Assembly: GCA_029204225.1 (NCBI GenBank)
Contig: CM055099.1
Location: 57,485,982-57,549,981, forward strand
DNA: 64,000 nt
Direction of reading: 5' to 3'
From: Diphasiastrum complanatum
Lineage: Eukaryota; Streptophyta; Lycopodiopsida; Lycopodiales; Lycopodiaceae
Both the position numbers and the translations under genes were made by a program. Below the pieces are notes generated by a model that searched no databases, was not told the origin of the DNA, and saw only the letters and a list, made by a program, of their open reading frames with translations. Every line of letters begins with the position of its first letter. Within the stretch, counting starts at the first letter, position 1. Shown here in pieces: positions 62,001 to 64,000 of the stretch.

Positions 62001-63980
62001 GTTTGAAGTGGCAAGTTCCAACTCCAGAGAGTACAAATTCCAAAGTCTCGACTCTCCTTAGCAAGCAGATCCTTGTACCCTACAACTTACAACTTACTGC
62101 AGTTCTCTTAAGACTTAAACTTGGGTCACTATGTTTTCGATACGATAGGTCACAGGTCGCGACTTGGATTTGATTATCCTGATTCCTGATATCTGTAAAT
62201 TTAGAGGAAATTGTTTAGCTATACAGTGAATATATGACTTGTACATCAGAAAAATCATTTTTTTTGAAAAATGGAGAAGACAGGTTCGAACCGTTTTCCG
62301 ATTCGAACCTGGCCTGCCGGTTCGAATCGACCTGTTCGAACCAGGGTGTAACCTTGATTGTCATTTAAGGAGGGTGTTAGAAATAAATGACTATGCTAAA
62401 GTTAATCCATAGGTTACTTTGGCCCAAAAGGTCGAGATTTGTGTAACCATGGGTATTTAGTTATTTAGGCCATGTTAAGTTTGTCTTAATTTGTGATGGA
62501 CCCAATTTTGGTCATGTACTGACTCGTGGGTCCTTAGAGGTTTAATTTGGTTTAGGGTCCCTATCTTGACTTTTGGGGGTGCCCTACATTCAGTAAGTAG
62601 GTAGAGTACATATTGGCTTATTGTGTCACATTTTTCAGTTTTGGCCAAGCATTGCTCTTCATTACTTGGGTTGCTGTTTTCTCTCTCTCTCTCTCTCTCT
62701 TAGAGAAAGGCGCCTAGCCTCTTCTTTCTTGTGTCTTGTGGAGATTGATTGATAGCTAGATCTTGGTGCCTTGACTCTTGTTTTTCTTCAATAATTATAG
62801 GACTAAGTTTGCTACACCTAACGGATAACGAAGTTTGGTTAACTACAAGATATAGGACTAAATAAATTTTTTTTGATGTTCTCATGGGCTGTGCAGGACC
62901 GTACTTCATTTGTTTTCTTAATTCTACCCGAGAGCATGATCTCTTAGCATTCCTTACTCATAGTTCTTGGGATGTTTACAAGCTGTCCTTACGTAAAAGA
63001 TCAGATTTGACACTTAGATTTAGTGTGATCAATATGATCAATCAATGTAGCAAGACATGTAGGACGACATGGATCTATCGGTACAACTTCCAACTACACC
63101 AAGGCAATTTCATATAGGCTGAGTGTACCATCAAATAACGGGGACATTAGATGGCAGATTCTGAACAATTCCACAAGTCGCATGAGTAGGATCGTATTGG
63201 GAGATTGACCGAAAGCCTCACTATTCGTAGCCTGTGGGATGTGCTATACGTACATTTTTTTGCAAATTTTGTCCTTATAGTGTTGCATATTCATTTGATT
63301 ATATCTTTAATGAGCCTTAAGATAGAAAGAATGAATATATTGTGTGAAACAATTAACAGATACGTCTCTTGAAAAGATTTGCTTCCATAACGTGAAGTTG
63401 TTTTTGTGATTTATTCAAGAAATAATCTTTACTTGCTGTGAGGATTTGTCTGACTATCATATGATCAGATGATTACTTCCCTCTAGAGACGTTGACTTGG
63501 CGATTGTATTTGACTTTGAAGGGGAGCGAGATGGTATTCTATGGAAATGGCAGGTGTGGTGACCTATACAGGTGCTAAGATTATACAGAATGCTCGAGTT
63601 CTTGTCGACAAAATTGGGAAGCCTTTAGAGCTTGACACTGATGGTATATGGTGTTGTTTGCCAGCATCCTTCCCTGAAAATTTTGTCTTCATCACCAAGT
63701 AAGTGCTTGTTGCCTATCTTTAAGTTTAAATATAAGGGTTTGTTTTGTGCTCTTTAAAATCATTACAATCATGTAGTTTGTGTAGTCGTATTCATGAACA
63801 CCTTTTCTTGATGATATTAAAAACAGCAGCACAAATGTGTCCTTTTTCAACAAAACTAATCTGTGTGAAGCCTTGCTGGATAAGCACTGCAGGGAAACAA
63901 AAAGGAAGCTGACCATATCATATCCATGTGTAATGCTAAATGTTGATGTAGCTCTCAACAACACGAATGATCAATATCAG
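2777..63980 (+). CDS. POL2: DNA polymerase epsilon catalytic subunit, partial gene span (21 exons)
   Basis: This is the leading-strand replicative polymerase, a nuclear B-family enzyme with proofreading exonuclease. I joined 21 exons by eye. Every intron starts GT and ends AG, phases agree at each join, and the sum is 2508 nt (836 codons) without a stop. Numbering the first visible codon as 1, I see Exo I FDIETT (D201, E203), Exo II NGDFFD (D294), Exo III YSVSD (D389), motif A DVAAMYP (D552), a C-x2-C-x8-C group (C577, C580, C589) plus C673, motif B K735..NSFYG, and motif C DTDG (D786, D788). The cysteine spacing fits the pol epsilon iron-sulfur site. Exon 1 was not found upstream, and the gene continues past the window. 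Introns range from 110 bp to 14.8 kb, and the largest hold transposons. All catalytic residues are present, so the gene is probably functional. Confidence 0.97.
2956..3015 (+). CDS. POL2: POL2 exon, residues 24-43
   Basis: Twenty codons beginning DGSTFK and ending YVRTK, between tacag and a perfect gtaag donor. This is the N-terminal beta region of pol epsilon. The following intron is the largest in the window (14,790 bp) and holds the hAT and Ty3 elements. Confidence 0.92.
3455..3500. mobile_element. Possible truncated hAT-like end
   Basis: The words catagatgcat and gttccggaac resemble the left end of the element at 16467. No partner end or target duplication is seen, so this is only a possible fragment. 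Confidence 0.3.
4680..5037 (+). repeat. 5' LTR of Ty3 element
   Basis: 358 bp, starts TGTTACGAGCTCG and ends GATCTATTACA. I see no difference from the 3' LTR. It contains the internal palindrome CCACGTCAGTGCCACGTGG. Confidence 0.96.
5039..5052 (+). promoter_or_regulatory. Primer binding site
   Basis: TGGTATCAGAGCC begins one base after the 5' LTR. It is complementary to the 3' end of plant initiator Met tRNA, the usual primer for plant LTR elements. Confidence 0.9.
5053..5748 (+). other. Ty3 untranslated leader
   Basis: About 700 bp between primer site and ORF. The phrase caggtccagcgctg occurs twice (near 5312 and 5404), with a related cagcgctg near 5228, so short repeats exist that could be RNA structure or packaging sequence. 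No ORF is supported here. Confidence 0.6.
5749..10527 (+). CDS. Ty3/Gypsy gag-pol polyprotein, 1592 aa, intact
   Basis: Gag capsid region with an acidic N-terminus, then a zinc knuckle from C345 ([14 protein letters not shown]). A retropepsin-like site [10 protein letters not shown] lies around 433, with Asp-Asp-Gly in place of the more usual Asp-Ser-Gly. Reverse transcriptase shows [10 protein letters not shown] and FLDD at 779-782. RNase H shows VVETDAS with D929. The integrase has an H-H-C-C zinc domain (H1172, C1209, C1212) and catalytic D1242, D1303 and E1339, a D-x60-D-x35-E spacing. A C-terminal chromodomain ([13 protein letters not shown]) lies near 1535-1585 and marks it as a chromovirus. 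Gag and pol share one frame with no frameshift. The ATG at 5749 is the first in frame after the leader. Confidence 0.97.
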   Translation: MTTPQGPDQPQERGFDELETEALAYRKGKEPMEVEEQEQFAEELDELVTKEQFLQLVTEVDELKLALANFKSSVDDSFAELKNLILSSAKGSLPSTSQLSPSPLPSVSGETLRSHPSVFKDLKPPTFNGEEKDRNADILQTFLSKWKNIHALKQTPDHLQAIEASLSLGPMAYKWWLNLQETGQTPRSWKAFEEAFLREFLPENELDRAWEAWERTVMDKSLIQYISQYREAILKIKNMDDYQKIRGFVRGLKDEYKVEVQRNSPTTLEQALRYAQIYDDSVGRKRARQQPLSEQLPQKDFQFKKKFLKRKKEDKFKGEAPQKRPSLIQPLKPDDFEKAKQERLCFVCMGKGHTVRQCPKGPFTKKDKKQVHLVQTVCFPSDSAASEIKVYHEDHEHCCQLTSAMLARPFSFGPHDLVRMHGKVGNQSVRVMVDDGATHNFINHTLVKKLKLPEVPSQHRYIVSLAKGEDKKIWETMVSKLNLGIQGYQDQINFQIMHLDRTDIVLGRDWLYSLGPSLHRNYQENTLSFQYKGREIQLHGEHDVPNSPMVCSSELCQLIGDEDHQVFLCDFQFIPEVSISSSIQQKISKLETLLSKFKDVFPEDLPHGLPPSREVDHVINLVPGTAPVSKPPYRVSRTEDEEITRQLTDYLGKGQIQTSSSPWASPVLLVKKKEGSMRLCVDYRALNKVTIKNKYPMPRADELFDQLDGAKFFSKIDLRSGYHQVRIKSEDVSKTAFRTRHGHYEFKVMPFGLTNAPATFMTLMNSVLRPYLGKFVVVFLDDILVYSKTRKEHLKHLRKVFRLLRKHKLYAKQSKCEFFVEEVAYLGHIISSDGIKMDPNKVKAILSWLRPQNILELQIFLGLAGYYRRFVKEYAQIAVPMTNLLKGKGKEFIWESAQQESFDALKTALATAPVLKVVDPNQPFVVETDASDFAVGAVLTQGGRPVAFESKKLEPAQIRYSAYEKELFSIVHALKTWRHYLYGANFEVLTDHESLRYLCNQPELRGRKARWAELMQEFDMSIRYRRGKFNTVADALSRMPMINELSFTQIRNELLESLRGKCQHDAFFSIIWNSVQNRQLQTPEPVPGAGASSSKNTAASVEDDDESEYTSSDDVEDSEPVLPKQTPVVEGQLTQGFKWKQYSIQDEYLLYRDRVCVPNSEDYRQQVLYECHDNPSAGHPGIQKTYELLRRQFFWPSMKRDVHQYVTSCQKCQVNKAERLKAGGLLHPLEIPAGKWESISMDFIVGLPKTQKGNDAIWVTVDRLTKMAHFIPTKTTVRAPELARLFVDGLFKLYGLPSGIVSDRDSKFTGNFWKAVFHHLHTKLNMSTTDHPQTDSQTERVNQVLEDMLRAYVSKRQTNWEEYLSILEFAYNSTKHSATGYSPFMLMYGFQPRSPTAVGFKQEKVEAARNFLEDLNQMIEHAKRSIRQSQDRARHYADPHRRDVQFSTGERVYLRVPVDSKTLKSGVCAKLSPRYCGPFTISRRLGEVTYELELPHSSKVFPVFHVSQLRKALTRSDNLVGDSVLVLPLDPQQPPHEPEEILDSRETQTRHTLYREYLVRWNDQPVENATWERGSVLRKIFPDFVLEDQDGS
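10526..10538 (+). promoter_or_regulatory. Polypurine tract
   Basis: AAGGGGGAGGGAG directly abuts the 3' LTR and overlaps the stop codon of gag-pol. It would prime plus-strand synthesis. Confidence 0.9.
10539..10896 (+). repeat. 3' LTR of Ty3 element
   Basis: 358 bp, apparently identical to the 5' LTR, followed by the target duplication gtcca. Confidence 0.96.
14617..16466. other. Intron sequence with small hAT-like debris
   Basis: AT-rich, no supported ORF. Around 15345-15425 phrases such as cgttccagag, gttctggaacg and ccgtttcg resemble hAT subterminal sequence of this window, but no complete ends are seen. Confidence 0.45.
16467..16712. mobile_element. Small hAT-like element, about 246 bp
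   Basis: Left end CATAGATGCATCATG and right end read inverted CATTGCATCAACG are similar. The interior repeats the gttccagaacacgatcc and tctcgggg phrases of element A at 1733. No clean 8-bp duplication is visible, so its limits are approximate. Confidence 0.45.
16798..17549 (-). pseudogene. LINE endonuclease fragment
   Basis: Minus-strand ORFs at 17549-17160 and 17097-16798 read like an apurinic-type endonuclease of plant LINEs. [18 protein letters not shown] and [11 protein letters not shown] stand where GDFNAR is expected, and [17 protein letters not shown] where the SDHxxL motif is expected. The catalytic words are mutated and the two parts are separated by a break. It is a decayed relative of the LINEs further on. 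Confidence 0.5.
17806..17901 (+). CDS. POL2: POL2 exon, residues 44-75
   Basis: Encodes [14 protein letters not shown] through NKEDLNL, a conserved helical part of the pol epsilon N-terminus. Acceptor ttcag and donor TTG|gtgcat, phase 0 on both sides. It follows a 14.8-kb intron, so exon predictors may miss it. Confidence 0.92.
17902..18827. other. POL2 intron, nothing convincing
   Basis: 926 bp. A short stretch at 17916-17968 reads [12 protein letters not shown], reminiscent of a Copia reverse transcriptase site, but without supporting flanks. Confidence 0.5.
18828..18988 (+). CDS. POL2: POL2 exon, residues 76-128
   Basis: Begins KNHLSGLQ and ends in [11 protein letters not shown] plus two bases of the next codon (phase 2). 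The acceptor is ttttccag. It continues the N-terminal domain upstream of the exonuclease. Confidence 0.93.
19559..19665 (+). CDS. POL2: POL2 exon, residues 129-164
   Basis: The first base completes the phase-2 codon from the previous exon. It carries an Asn-rich stretch (SANNNNNK) and then the conserved [17 protein letters not shown], ending phase 1 before gtgag. Confidence 0.93.
19806..20023 (+). CDS. POL2: POL2 exon with Exo I motif, residues 165-237
   Basis: Carries the exonuclease I motif [15 protein letters not shown] with acidic D201 and E203, the metal ligands of the proofreading site. It ends in INRE before gtatat. The next intron is 9.9 kb and full of LINE sequence. Confidence 0.97.
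20024..20640. other. POL2 intron start, nothing recognised
   Basis: AT-rich sequence with no supported coding region. The minus-strand ORF at 20606-20415 has no recognisable family. Confidence 0.4.
20650..20940 (+). pseudogene. LINE ORF2 C-terminal fragment
   Basis: Reads [29 protein letters not shown] and [13 protein letters not shown]. This is the C-terminal zinc-binding segment (C-x2-C, H, C-P-x-Y) also seen at 22749-23090 and 27690. Stops and shifts interrupt it. Confidence 0.65.
20939..21142 (-). pseudogene. Ty3/Gypsy gag fragment
   Basis: Encodes [31 protein letters not shown], the retroelement capsid segment with its Trp spacing. About 68 codons are open. No LTR or pol is attached, so it is a small relic lying between LINE pieces. 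Confidence 0.6.
21143..21735. repeat. LINE 3' debris ending in CT/CA microsatellite
   Basis: After unassigned AT-rich sequence, 21650-21690 contains a decayed version of the LINE 3' end (tatcttttggtaggttac, then acatt). It runs into CT repeats at about 21688-21712 and CA repeats to 21735. Confidence 0.45.
21736..22010 (+). pseudogene. LINE ORF2 C-terminal fragment
   Basis: [13 protein letters not shown] followed by sequence like the RCVAxMLxE region of the other LINE copies. It starts immediately after the CT/CA repeat and has in-frame stops. Confidence 0.55.
22247..22434 (+). repeat. Tandem 78-bp duplication at a LINE 3' end, followed by (CT)n
   Basis: Two copies of a unit beginning cgtatgctcccatta start at 22248 and 22326 with few differences, each ending in the conserved gtacctattggtacc-like hairpin. 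The second runs through caaagacatcaat into (CT)n at 22404-22434. Confidence 0.75.
22600..23250 (+). pseudogene. LINE ORF2 C-terminal region
   Basis: The reading includes [24 protein letters not shown] and [20 protein letters not shown], then [13 protein letters not shown]. It ends with an acidic stretch and an Arg-rich tail. The zinc motif is complete and 113 codons are open (22749-23090). It is a 5'-truncated LINE lying directly upstream of the long copy. Confidence 0.75.
23571..24565 (+). pseudogene. LINE ORF1-like protein, frameshifted near the start
   Basis: An ATG at 23571 opens MAPKKKGG but leaves frame in a run of nine C at 23602-23610. The main frame is open from 23591 to the stop at 24563. 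It shows a Leu-rich heptad coiled coil (about residues 85-180 of the main frame). A basic C-terminal domain follows ([45 protein letters not shown]) that resembles the RNA-binding half of LINE ORF1 proteins. The role would be RNA chaperone. Confidence 0.7.
24610..25610 (+). pseudogene. LINE ORF2 endonuclease domain
   Basis: Begins [12 protein letters not shown], shifts frame near 24660, then continues [35 protein letters not shown] and [11 protein letters not shown]. These are the Asn, Glu, GDFN and SDH motifs of the exonuclease-endonuclease-phosphatase fold that nicks target DNA. Only the early frameshift breaks the domain. Confidence 0.85.
25605..27590 (+). pseudogene. LINE ORF2 reverse transcriptase domain
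   Basis: A linker segment runs at 25605-25970. The reverse transcriptase then shows [54 protein letters not shown] and the catalytic [11 protein letters not shown] at about 26690. YTDD replaces the common YADD. Frame changes occur near 25970, 26805 and 27040. The longest open piece is 279 codons (25966-26805). Confidence 0.88.
27615..28130 (+). pseudogene. LINE ORF2 C-terminal zinc motif region
   Basis: 171 open codons with [29 protein letters not shown] and PVYCEIRG. The C-x2-C...H...C arrangement follows the reverse transcriptase in plant LINEs. It then has a Ser/Arg/Thr-rich basic tail ending at the ORF2 stop. Confidence 0.8.
28139..28196 (+). ncRNA. tRNA-like block in LINE 3' UTR
   Basis: Just after the ORF2 stop, GAGC-AGGTGGTTAA-GCTC forms a D-arm-like stem and loop. 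CTTGC...GCAAG forms a second stem, then GGTCAAGCTTGG resembles a B box. The same block is kept in the other LINE copy at 41625-41685 on the minus strand. This is inference from sequence shape, since no acceptor stem is seen. Confidence 0.4.
28375..28431 (+). repeat. (CT)n microsatellite at LINE 3' end
   Basis: About 28 CT units following the (TAA)n and attct repeats of the LINE tail. Confidence 0.95.
28432..29967. other. POL2 intron remainder, nothing recognised
   Basis: No LTR, LINE or coding motif is visible. The 94-codon ORF at 28729-29013 matches no family I know. Confidence 0.45.
29968..30054 (+). CDS. POL2: POL2 exon, residues 238-266
   Basis: Encodes [19 protein letters not shown] to NSLNE. 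The acceptor is ctaaag|TGT, an AAG acceptor rather than CAG. The join to the previous NRE restores the family sequence exactly in phase. Confidence 0.92.
30166..30300 (+). CDS. POL2: POL2 exon with Exo II motif, residues 267-311
   Basis: Carries [17 protein letters not shown], the Exo II segment with catalytic D294. Donor is GAC|gtaggt after NMLD. It is separated from the previous exon by only 111 bp. Confidence 0.97.
30301..30865. other. POL2 intron, nothing recognised
   Basis: 565 bp of AT-rich intron sequence without a supported element. Confidence 0.6.
30866..30988 (+). CDS. POL2: POL2 exon, residues 312-352
   Basis: Encodes [17 protein letters not shown] through [15 protein letters not shown], a highly conserved part of the exonuclease domain. 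Phase 0 at both ends, acceptor tgcag, donor AAG|gtgtaa. Confidence 0.96.
30989..36018. other. 5-kb POL2 intron without recognisable elements
   Basis: I see no LTR pair, transposase, reverse transcriptase or microsatellite tail. A short near-duplicate (tttttccaataagct) lies at about 31005-31040. ORFs such as 32633-32818 (+) and 32042-31770 (-) have no recognisable family. If transposons formed this intron, they are too decayed to identify by eye. Confidence 0.5.
36019..36102 (+). CDS. POL2: POL2 exon, residues 353-380
   Basis: Encodes [18 protein letters not shown] to AIEQPQ, immediately before the Exo III segment. It follows a 5-kb intron with no recognisable transposon. Confidence 0.96.
36103..37063. 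other. POL2 intron, nothing recognised
   Basis: 961 bp between the residue 353-380 exon and the Exo III exon, with no supported element. Confidence 0.6.
37064..37228 (+). CDS. POL2: POL2 exon with Exo III motif, residues 381-435
   Basis: Carries [16 protein letters not shown], the Exo III motif with Y385 and D389. It continues to [15 protein letters not shown] before gtaag. All three exonuclease motifs are therefore intact. Confidence 0.97.
37346..37522 (+). CDS. POL2: POL2 exon, residues 436-494
   Basis: Encodes [12 protein letters not shown], then [20 protein letters not shown] and VPEAYQ, linking the exonuclease to the polymerase domain. Acceptor ttacag, donor cag|gtatcc. Confidence 0.96.
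37834..37947 (+). CDS. POL2: POL2 exon, residues 495-532
   Basis: Encodes [20 protein letters not shown] to KEEIKRQ. Acceptor gacag, donor cag|gtgaca, phase 0. The sequence is charged and helical, as in other pol epsilon proteins. Confidence 0.95.
38401..38505 (+). CDS. POL2: POL2 exon with polymerase motif A, residues 533-567
   Basis: Ends in [19 protein letters not shown]. This is B-family motif A with the metal-binding D552. Acceptor ggtag, donor cag|gtaatc. Confidence 0.97.
38506..39354. other. POL2 intron, nothing recognised
   Basis: 849 bp of AT-rich intron. The minus-strand ORF at 39108-38644 has no recognisable family. Confidence 0.55.
39355..39473 (+). CDS. POL2: POL2 exon with iron-sulfur cysteines, residues 568-606
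   Basis: Encodes [15 protein letters not shown] and GKTC. C577, C580 and C589 form C-x2-C-x8-C, the CysX cluster site unique to pol epsilon within the polymerase domain. It ends phase 2 at AG|gtactt. The 7.9-kb intron that follows holds a hAT derivative, a LINE and a Ty3 copy. Confidence 0.96.
39779..40513. mobile_element. Non-autonomous hAT derivative (735 bp)
   Basis: Left end CATAATTGCAGCG and inverted right end CATAGTTGCAGCG are near-matching terminal repeats, close to the ends of the large hAT element at 3619. From 39883 about 70 bp (gcaatatgggtatcag through gccgaatgtttcgg) match the subterminal region of that element at 3718 with a few changes. Flanks gttaaaag (39768-39775) and gttaaaac (40514-40521) match 7 of 8, but three extra bases separate the left one from the end. 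It has no transposase and is best read as a deletion derivative. Confidence 0.75.
40514..41418. other. Intron sequence, nothing recognised
   Basis: AT-rich up to about 41215, then a GC-rich Gly/Ala-type stretch to 41410. No gene is supported. The GC-rich part could belong to an older element, but I cannot name it. Confidence 0.4.
41419..41477 (+). repeat. (GA)n microsatellite bordering LINE 3' end
   Basis: About 29 GA units directly followed by the attattattaatg tail of the minus-strand LINE. Confidence 0.95.
41690..42210 (-). pseudogene. LINE ORF2 C-terminus with internal deletion
   Basis: Open for about 157 codons. The reverse transcriptase segment [13 protein letters not shown] in the longer copy is here fused, via a shared gcaaag, to [11 protein letters not shown] and [15 protein letters not shown]. 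Roughly 1.2 kb of the catalytic region is missing, so it cannot encode an active enzyme. Confidence 0.85.
42557..45894 (-). pseudogene. Broken gag-pol of second Ty3 copy
   Basis: The start codon corresponds to 45894. A TAG at 45786-45784 interrupts early gag. The zinc knuckle is visible at about 44875-44820 ([14 protein letters not shown]) and protease DDGATHNF near 44580, followed by a frameshift. Reverse transcriptase pieces lie between 44050 and 43150, with damage beside the FLDD site near 43550. The RNase H piece is open at 43120-42506. The reading stops where the LTR was joined by deletion. Confidence 0.9.
45895..46775 (-). other. Untranslated leader of second Ty3 copy
   Basis: About 880 bp, longer than the 700-bp leader of the young copy and only partly similar. 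The two copies therefore come from different subfamilies or leader rearrangements. Confidence 0.6.
46790..47147 (-). repeat. 5' LTR of the second Ty3 copy
   Basis: Close to the 358-bp LTR of the young copy with a few substitutions. The primer site (reverse of accagtgtaa) lies just below it. Confidence 0.9.
47305..47383 (+). repeat. (GA)n microsatellite at the 5' side of the LINE
   Basis: About 39 GA units between the truncated LINE and the splice acceptor of the next POL2 exon. Confidence 0.95.
47419..47560 (+). CDS. POL2: POL2 exon, residues 607-654
   Basis: The first base completes a Ser codon. The exon then encodes [20 protein letters not shown] through [10 protein letters not shown]. 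It begins only 35 bp after the end of a GA microsatellite that borders a LINE insertion, so transposons have accumulated right up to the splice acceptor. Confidence 0.96.
47687..47781 (+). CDS. POL2: POL2 exon with fourth cluster cysteine, residues 655-685
   Basis: Encodes [13 protein letters not shown] to [16 protein letters not shown]673 lies 84 residues after C589 and fits the fourth iron-sulfur ligand. Ends phase 2 at AG|gttcat. Confidence 0.96.
47782..48584. other. POL2 intron, nothing recognised
   Basis: 803 bp, AT-rich, no supported element. Confidence 0.6.
48585..48690 (+). CDS. POL2: POL2 exon, residues 686-721
   Basis: Encodes [19 protein letters not shown] through IKIQEAQ, conserved sequence preceding motif B. 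Acceptor ctacag, donor cag|gtgtgg. Confidence 0.96.
48691..50105. other. POL2 intron, nothing recognised
   Basis: 1.4 kb with only short ORFs of no known family. Confidence 0.55.
50106..50185 (+). CDS. POL2: POL2 exon with polymerase motif B, residues 722-747
   Basis: Encodes [20 protein letters not shown] then YGYVMR, which is motif B (K735, N739, Y742, G743). It ends phase 2 before gtaagc. A 13.3-kb transposon-rich intron follows. Confidence 0.97.
50554..52110 (+). pseudogene. Old LINE fragment, reverse transcriptase to C-terminus
   Basis: Ignoring the nested insertion, the reading runs [23 protein letters not shown] (the catalytic YxDD now YAND) and AETWCTGL. It then gives [20 protein letters not shown] and EMMILR and a charged tail. 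There are many stops. It begins in CT-rich sequence at its 5' side. Confidence 0.75.
50580..50727 (+). mobile_element. Short LINE 3'-end insertion with 26-bp target duplication
   Basis: The segment is a LINE 3' end (cctttgtacc, then acattaata, then T/C-rich tail). A perfect 26-bp direct repeat flanks it (50554-50579 and 50728-50753). The repeat is target sequence encoding part of the reverse transcriptase of the older LINE around it. It is a clear example of a severely 5'-truncated LINE insertion. Confidence 0.85.
52111..53270. other. Intron sequence, mostly unrecognised
   Basis: A short stretch at 52160-52210 (atttcggacc, gttctggaatgccg) recalls hAT subterminal sequence. The 80-codon ORF at 52792-53034 has no known family. 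Confidence 0.4.
53271..54545 (+). mobile_element. LTR retrotransposon remnant: LTR end, primer site and gag piece
   Basis: The primer site TGGTATTAGAGCAAC lies at 53543-53557 after an LTR-like end. At 54337-54470 the reading [34 protein letters not shown] resembles the start of a Ty3 capsid domain. Stops elsewhere and no second LTR seen. Confidence 0.55.
54546..55033. other. Intron sequence, nothing recognised
   Basis: No supported element in this stretch. Confidence 0.4.
55034..55426 (+). pseudogene. LINE reverse transcriptase N-terminal fragment
   Basis: The open reading (55049-55400) parallels the long LINE. It has [53 protein letters not shown], then a shift into [16 protein letters not shown]. 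It ends abruptly at a GA tract. Confidence 0.75.
55427..55515 (-). repeat. LINE 3' end, minus strand, with GA/GGA tail
   Basis: On the minus strand, cctttgtacctataggtatc, then acattaattt, then ctctccctccctctctctct. This is a LINE 3' end of opposite orientation to the fragment beside it, joined through the microsatellite. Confidence 0.7.
55516..55620. mobile_element. Possible truncated hAT-like end
   Basis: catagatgcgcaat followed by ggaacgctgcgttctggaat resembles the subterminal palindromes of the hAT-like elements in this window. No second end is seen. Confidence 0.3.
55743..56170 (+). repeat. 5' LTR of Copia element
   Basis: 428 bp, contains a (CT)n tract at about 56046-56081. Ends ccttca directly before the primer site. 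Confidence 0.9.
56171..56186 (+). promoter_or_regulatory. Copia primer binding site
   Basis: TGGTATTAGAGCAACC immediately after the 5' LTR, resembling the complement of initiator Met tRNA. Confidence 0.85.
56407..56997 (+). pseudogene. Ty3 reverse transcriptase remnant and RNase H
   Basis: A short RT piece ([20 protein letters not shown]) ends in a stop and is joined to RNase H. RNase H is open from 56500 with [32 protein letters not shown] and [16 protein letters not shown]. The expected first catalytic Asp (TDAS) is Asn here (TNAS). Confidence 0.85.
57010..58419 (+). pseudogene. Ty3 integrase and chromodomain, interrupted by one stop
   Basis: The zinc domain is visible ([19 protein letters not shown]-x2-C in CMPCQ). 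The core follows ([29 protein letters not shown]), so Asp, Asp and Glu are all readable. A TAA at 57913-57915 separates it from a C-terminal ORF (57916-58419) with [19 protein letters not shown] and a chromodomain ending [10 protein letters not shown]. Otherwise well preserved compared with the rest of this fragment. Confidence 0.88.
59090..59440 (+). pseudogene. Copia reverse transcriptase, N-terminal part
   Basis: Reads [20 protein letters not shown], then [20 protein letters not shown] and [18 protein letters not shown]. This is the start of the Copia-type reverse transcriptase. It is cut at 59436 by a 1.08-kb insertion. Confidence 0.9.
59437..60514. mobile_element. Unclassified 1078-bp insertion in Copia RT (solo-LTR-like)
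   Basis: The reverse transcriptase reading breaks at 59436 and resumes near 60521. The insertion is flanked by ctttt on both sides (59432-59436 and 60515-60519), a 5-bp duplication like that of LTR elements. The right end read inverted starts TGTTACAT, as LTRs do. The left end (tttacaag) is less canonical. The interior has repeats of cctccaa and cttaatcctaagggtac type and no ORF. Confidence 0.5.
60535..61743 (+). pseudogene. Copia reverse transcriptase (C-terminal part) and RNase H, broken
   Basis: Continues [33 protein letters not shown] and [14 protein letters not shown], then loses the catalytic YVDD segment near 60834. It resumes [13 protein letters not shown] in another frame at 60870. 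RNase H shows [54 protein letters not shown] and DLFTKALP, split over two frames. Without YVDD this copy cannot make its own reverse transcriptase. Confidence 0.9.
61772..62356. mobile_element. Non-autonomous hAT-like element B (585 bp)
   Basis: The left end CAAGGTTGCATCG and inverted right end CAAGGTTACACCCTG form imperfect terminal repeats. The 8-bp duplication attgtcat flanks them perfectly (61764-61771 and 62357-62364). Subterminal regions are full of GGTTCGAACC palindromes. It inserted between the Copia RNase H and the Copia purine tract. Confidence 0.85.
62375..62790 (+). repeat. 3' LTR of Copia element
   Basis: 416 bp, homologous throughout to the 5' LTR, with a shorter CT tract at about 62681-62700. 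Confidence 0.9.
62791..63521. other. End of the 13.3-kb POL2 intron, nothing recognised
   Basis: AT-rich, short ORFs of no known family, leading to the acceptor of the motif C exon. Confidence 0.5.
63522..63698 (+). CDS. POL2: POL2 exon with polymerase motif C, residues 748-806
   Basis: Begins by completing the Lys codon, then [19 protein letters not shown], and carries ELDTDGIW, motif C with D786 and D788. Acceptor tgaag, donor AA|gtaagt. The DTDG form of motif C is typical of pol epsilon. Confidence 0.97.
63893..63980 (+). CDS. POL2: POL2 exon, residues 807-836
   Basis: Encodes [17 protein letters not shown], then [13 protein letters not shown], before cag|gttaag. Phases match the previous exon. 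The gene continues beyond the window. Confidence 0.94.
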
Positions 63981-64000
63981 GTTAAGAAGATCTCTTTCCC

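Larger units (their letters stand above)
55743..62790 (+). mobile_element. Ty1/Copia LTR retrotransposon, hosting three later insertions
   Basis: LTRs at 55743-56170 and 62375-62790 begin TGTTAGAAATAAATG and end CTTCA. They differ by a dozen or so substitutions, mostly C/T, plus CT-repeat length. A TGGTATTAGAGCAAC primer site follows the 5' LTR and a purine tract (aaggaggg) precedes the 3' LTR. Flanking pentamers gtaat and ataat match 4 of 5. Gag and integrase are missing, and the reverse transcriptase to RNase H part remains. A Ty3 piece, an insertion at 59437 and a hAT-like element at 61772 lie inside. Confidence 0.9.

Noticed and set aside
63818-63890. Extra POL2 exon starting at CAGCACAAATG
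   Set aside because: The exon at 63893 joins the previous one in phase and restores the family sequence. The extra piece has no counterpart in pol epsilon.
1-64000. tRNA genes, rRNA genes, CRISPR arrays or operons
   Set aside because: None seen. Gene structure and elements are eukaryotic. The only tRNA-like sequence is the partial block in the LINE 3' UTR.

Overview
This is eukaryotic, land-plant nuclear DNA. One host gene runs through almost the whole window on the + strand. It is the catalytic subunit of DNA polymerase epsilon (plant POL2, human POLE). I trace 21 consecutive coding exons from 2777 to 63980. All have GT/AG borders and compatible phases, and together they give 836 codons with no stop. 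The first exon (start codon) and the C-terminal part lie outside or were not found. The exons carry Exo I, II and III, polymerase motifs A, B and C, and the four cysteines expected for the pol epsilon iron-sulfur cluster. Introns of 5 to 15 kb filled with retroelements suggest a large plant genome such as a fern or gymnosperm. The species cannot be settled from this sequence.

Almost all the rest is mobile DNA packed into four of the five large introns. Intron 3016-17805 holds an autonomous-type hAT element (3619-14608, perfect 8-bp target duplication). Its minus-strand transposase gene was split by a very young Ty3/Gypsy chromovirus (4680-10896) with identical 358-bp LTRs, a 5-bp target duplication and an uninterrupted 1592-codon gag-pol ORF. 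A decayed LINE fragment follows. Intron 20024-29967 holds several LINE 3' fragments and one long LINE (about 23320-28431) with ORF1, endonuclease, reverse transcriptase and a C-terminal zinc motif. Intron 30989-36018 (5 kb) shows nothing recognisable.

Intron 39474-47418 holds a short hAT derivative (39779-40513) and a minus-strand LINE. The LINE lies between two long GA tracts and was itself interrupted by a deleted copy of the same Ty3 family (42393-47147). Intron 50186-63521 holds nested LINE pieces, a gag remnant and a Ty1/Copia element (55743-62790). The Copia element contains a decayed Ty3 fragment, a 1.08-kb insertion of unknown type and a 585-bp hAT-like element.

The most interesting pattern is the LINE family. 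Its clear 3' ends carry a short hairpin and run straight into a CT/GA microsatellite. One copy has the microsatellite on both sides, as expected if the family inserts into CT/GA repeats. Its 3' UTR also keeps a tRNA-like block in both longer copies. Several hAT-type elements share subterminal sequence and target duplications, which points to a related family of autonomous and deleted elements.
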